A stretch of 64,000 nucleotides of DNA, taken from NCBI GenBank assembly GCA_021813585.1, contig JAKAJV010000015.1, forward strand, positions 124,001-188,000. Direction: 5' to 3'. Below the pieces are notes generated by a model, which did not search any database, was not told the DNA's origin, and worked only from the letters and a program-made list of their open reading frames with translations. The position numbers and the translations under genes were made by a program. The first letter of the stretch is position 1; the number at the start of each line of letters is the position of its first letter. Source of the DNA: Bacteroidota bacterium (lineage in GTDB: Bacteria; Bacteroidota; Ignavibacteria; Ignavibacteriales; Ignavibacteriaceae). This document shows, one piece after another, positions 61,561-64,000 of this stretch.

Positions 61561-64000
61561 ATCCAGTGTTTCTAATACCCGCAGCTATCCCGTTAACGGT
61601 AGATCGTAGTAATAAAAGAAGCTCATCTCTTTTTGCCTTCGATAAGTTTTTCTTTCTGAACCGGTTGATAAATTTAACCTGTATAAAGCTTATCGGGTCA
61701 ATATACGGATTCCTAAGCAGAAGAGATTTCTGAAGGGATTTGTTTTTATCTAGTAATTTTTCTTCGCCAGTTATCTTTAAAAGCACCTTGCACGAAAGCT
61801 CGTACTCCAAATTGATCATATCAAAAATTTTTTTTGCTTCTGGCTTATCGCCTGCCAGCTTCAAATATTCTTTGCCGATTATCATATCCGTTTTAAACAA
61901 TACCATTTCGATATTAGAGACGAGCGCCTGGAAGAACTTCCATTCGTTGTGCATTTTTGCAAGTTCTTCCCAGGTAATTTGTTTGCTGTTTATGCAGTTG
62001 TTAACCGCAGTTCCGAAGCCGTACCAGCCGGAAATCGTCTGGCGGTTTTGCGTCCATGCGAACACCCACGGTATGGCTCTAAGATACCTGATGTCTTTGC
62101 CGTGCTTGCGCGTAGCCGGCCTGGAACCGATTTCTATGTGCTCTATTAAATCGATCGGCGTTACGGTTCTAAAGTAGTTCAGAAAGTACGGGTAGTTTAT
62201 CAGTTCCCTATAGGCTGCCAGCGCACTGTCGGATATCGCGTTAAATATTTTACCGTAGCTGTCAATATAATCCGCTTCCTTTTTATAATTAGAATTTGCG
62301 GTTGTAATTAGCACAGCCGATGCCATTAGCTCAAGGCTGTCTTCGGCAATTTCCGGAATCAGGTATTTGGAAGATATCATCTCGCCCTGTTCGGTTATTT
62401 TAATTTTGCCTTCAATTGTACCCGCGGGCTGGGCAAGTATTGATTGGTTGACCGGTCCGCCGCCTCTGGAAATGCTGCCGCCCCGCCCGTGGAAGAGAAT
62501 TAGCTCTATGTCTTTTGAATCGCATAAGCTCTTTAAATTTCTTTGGGCTTTATACAGCTCATAGTTGCTGGTTACAATACCGCCGTCCTTGTTGCTGTCG
62601 GAATAGCCGATCATGATTTTCTGGACGCTGTTTCTAATCTTAAGATGCTGTGCATAAGCCGCGTTGTCTATCAATTCACCCATTACCTTTTCAGAATTTC
62701 TTAGGTCGTCTATCGTTTCGAATAGAGGTAGGATATCGAAGCCGGATGCCGAGATTTTTTTACCGGATGAGTAAACTAGCCCGGCTTCTTTTGCCAGCAG
62801 CAGAACGCTTAGCACGTCGCTTACAGAAGAGCAGTTGCTAATAATGTAATCGTTGCAGGCGCTTAAAGATATATTCTCCTTTCCCCACTTAATTATCTCC
62901 AGCTCGCTTAAAACCTGCCTTGCTACCAGGCTTAATTCGCTGAAGAAATTCTTTAACGGCCTTGAATTTAAAATCTCGCGGGTTAGTATTTCTATCTTTT
63001 CGCCCTCGCTTAGACTTTTAAAATTCCTGCTCACTTCACTATAATTTAACAAGTCCACCATTGCCGACCTTATTAAGGAAGCGTTTTGTCTTATATCCAG
63101 CGAGGCCAGCCGGAAGCCGAACGTCTTCGCTTTATAGATTAAAGGCAGCAGGATAGAATCGGCGATGATCTTTCCTTTGTTGTTTATCAGGCTATTGTAC
63201 ATTAGGTAAAGATCGTCGATAAATTCACCTGAGTCTTTATAGCTTAGGAGCGAGTCCTGCTTGGTTTCTTCAAGCTTTAACGAAACGAGCAGAATTTTTG
63301 CTCTGTATACTTCGGACGGATCGCGCAGCACCCCGTCTGTCTTTTCCATTCCAATCAGCTGGCTGTCTGATTTAATCGAGTCAAGCAGCCTGCCGTCTGC
63401 ATCTATAATATTTGATGAAGAGCTGAGAGCAGTATAAGTAAGCTCAAGGTCGCGCTGGTAGAGTGAGATGATCTGCTTCTTATTGTTTTGAAGAGTCTTC
63501 TTCGTCAGTTCTGCAGTTACAAACGGATGCCCGTCCCTGTCGCCTCCTATCCAAGAGCCGAACTTGAAGATTGTATTAGCCGGGTATTCGAAGTTAAAAT
63601 AATTTTTAAGATTGACGTTTAATGCCTGGTAGAATTTGGGAATAACATCGTACAGTACTTCTTTAAAGAAAAACAGACCGTTCTGTATTTCATCCGTAAC
63701 AGTAACCTTCTGGAACCTTATCTCGTTAGACTGCCAGAGCAATGTAATTTCCGTTTGCAGCTTTTGGTTTACCAGCTCATTCTCTTCATCCGTAATAACA
63801 AGCAGTTCCCTTTCCAGCAGCAGCCTGCTTATCTTTAAAATCTTTCTTAGTATTGTCTGCCTGGCTGCTTCGGTGGGATGCGCTGTGAAGACAGGGACAA
63901 TTTCAATTTTATCCAGAATTTTTTTCACAGAATCCTTATCAATGCCTTCATTTTTCAGATGCAGCAGAGCATTTGAAACCGTACCCTGCGGCAGAGGCAT
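61559..64000 (-). CDS. ppc: Phosphoenolpyruvate carboxylase (5' end outside window)
   Basis: 813 residues of PEP carboxylase, which fixes bicarbonate onto PEP to replenish oxaloacetate. Seen are VFTAHPTEAARQT (catalytic His), GSWIGGDRDGHPFVT, FHGRGGSISRGGGP (the mobile Gly-rich loop), GYSDSNKDGG, and the C-terminal GIAAGIRNTG, where the last residues complete the active site. The family is usually 880-970 residues, so roughly the first 80-150 residues lie beyond 64000; the Met at the window edge is probably internal. The gene ends 140 bases from the cassette 2 stop, tail to tail. Confidence 0.95.
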   Translation of the reverse strand: MPLPQGTVSNALLHLKNEGIDKDSVKKILDKIEIVPVFTAHPTEAARQTILRKILKISRLLLERELLVITDEENELVNQKLQTEITLLWQSNEIRFQKVTVTDEIQNGLFFFKEVLYDVIPKFYQALNVNLKNYFNFEYPANTIFKFGSWIGGDRDGHPFVTAELTKKTLQNNKKQIISLYQRDLELTYTALSSSSNIIDADGRLLDSIKSDSQLIGMEKTDGVLRDPSEVYRAKILLVSLKLEETKQDSLLSYKDSGEFIDDLYLMYNSLINNKGKIIADSILLPLIYKAKTFGFRLASLDIRQNASLIRSAMVDLLNYSEVSRNFKSLSEGEKIEILTREILNSRPLKNFFSELSLVARQVLSELEIIKWGKENISLSACNDYIISNCSSVSDVLSVLLLAKEAGLVYSSGKKISASGFDILPLFETIDDLRNSEKVMGELIDNAAYAQHLKIRNSVQKIMIGYSDSNKDGGIVTSNYELYKAQRNLKSLCDSKDIELILFHGRGGSISRGGGPVNQSILAQPAGTIEGKIKITEQGEMISSKYLIPEIAEDSLELMASAVLITTANSNYKKEADYIDSYGKIFNAISDSALAAYRELINYPYFLNYFRTVTPIDLIEHIEIGSRPATRKHGKDIRYLRAIPWVFAWTQNRQTISGWYGFGTAVNNCINSKQITWEELAKMHNEWKFFQALVSNIEMVLFKTDMIIGKEYLKLAGDKPEAKKIFDMINLEYELSCKVLLKITGEEKLLDKNKSLQKSLLLRNPYIDPISFIQVKFINRFRKKNLSKAKRDELLLLLRSTVNGIAAGIRNTG

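Noticed and set aside
63961-64000. Met at the window edge as the true start of ppc
   Set aside because: The protein would lack the conserved N-terminal part of PEP carboxylase; the gene most likely continues past the edge.

Overview
The window comes from a bacterium of the Ignavibacteria/Chlorobi-Bacteroidetes side of the tree. The evidence is several type IX secretion (T9SS) C-terminal sorting domains of the form 'QNYPNPFNP', TonB receptors carrying an N-terminal carboxypeptidase-regulatory-like domain, PorV/PorQ-type outer-membrane proteins, a TTG(19)TAnnTTTG promoter in front of the his leader, and hybrid kinase/AraC regulators. No rRNA, tRNA or CRISPR array was seen. The exact species cannot be named from sequence alone.

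Layout. 1-400: end of a DUF433/DUF5615 toxin-antitoxin pair. 415-9564 (minus strand): a nearly complete histidine operon transcribed hisL(leader)-hisG-hisD-hisC-hisB-hisH-hisA-hisF-hisIE, followed by an MscS-type channel and a very small protein-kinase-like protein. A 22-codon leader peptide with five His codons sits before a rho-independent hairpin, a classical attenuator. Every joint of the operon that is not overlapping or close-packed (hisD/hisC, hisC/hisB, hisF/hisIE) holds a different palindromic repeat element. 10042-27201: a mixed region with a T9SS cargo protein, a TonB receptor, an F420-oxidoreductase-like protein, DUF116, DUF2807, msrA, a helical lipoprotein, a two-component system, a B12 radical-SAM enzyme, a chemoreceptor, a sodium:solute symporter, and a radical-SAM/metallophosphoesterase pair that overlaps by 11 bases, followed by a ferredoxin fragment.

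27495-38801 is a scarred region. A Ser/Thr kinase and a HAD phosphatase collide tail to tail, both apparently truncated. The C-terminal AraC segment of a 916-residue hybrid kinase, plus its 3' flank, is duplicated 0.9 kb downstream as a fragment. A BrnT-type toxin/antitoxin pair lies between the copies, followed by an orphan T9SS sorting domain and two T9SS cargo proteins (a BNR/Ycf48-like propeller and an S41-like protease). 38989-43001: acyl-CoA synthetase, DedA protein, a small exported protein and an OB-fold lipoprotein.

43805-61419 is the most striking part: two paralogous three-gene cassettes in the same orientation, each encoding a TonB-dependent receptor (~988 aa), a ~1100-aa exported protein with a PNPYYG-type C-terminal domain, and a PorV/PorQ-like barrel (343 aa). 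A histidine kinase/response regulator pair lies between them. The gene order and the short intergenic leaders are conserved, but synonymous sites differ widely, so the duplication is old and both copies are kept. I infer that each cassette couples uptake (TonB receptor) to surface presentation of its own cargo through a dedicated PorV-like shuttle, with the enclosed two-component system as candidate switch. The window ends inside a minus-strand phosphoenolpyruvate carboxylase gene.
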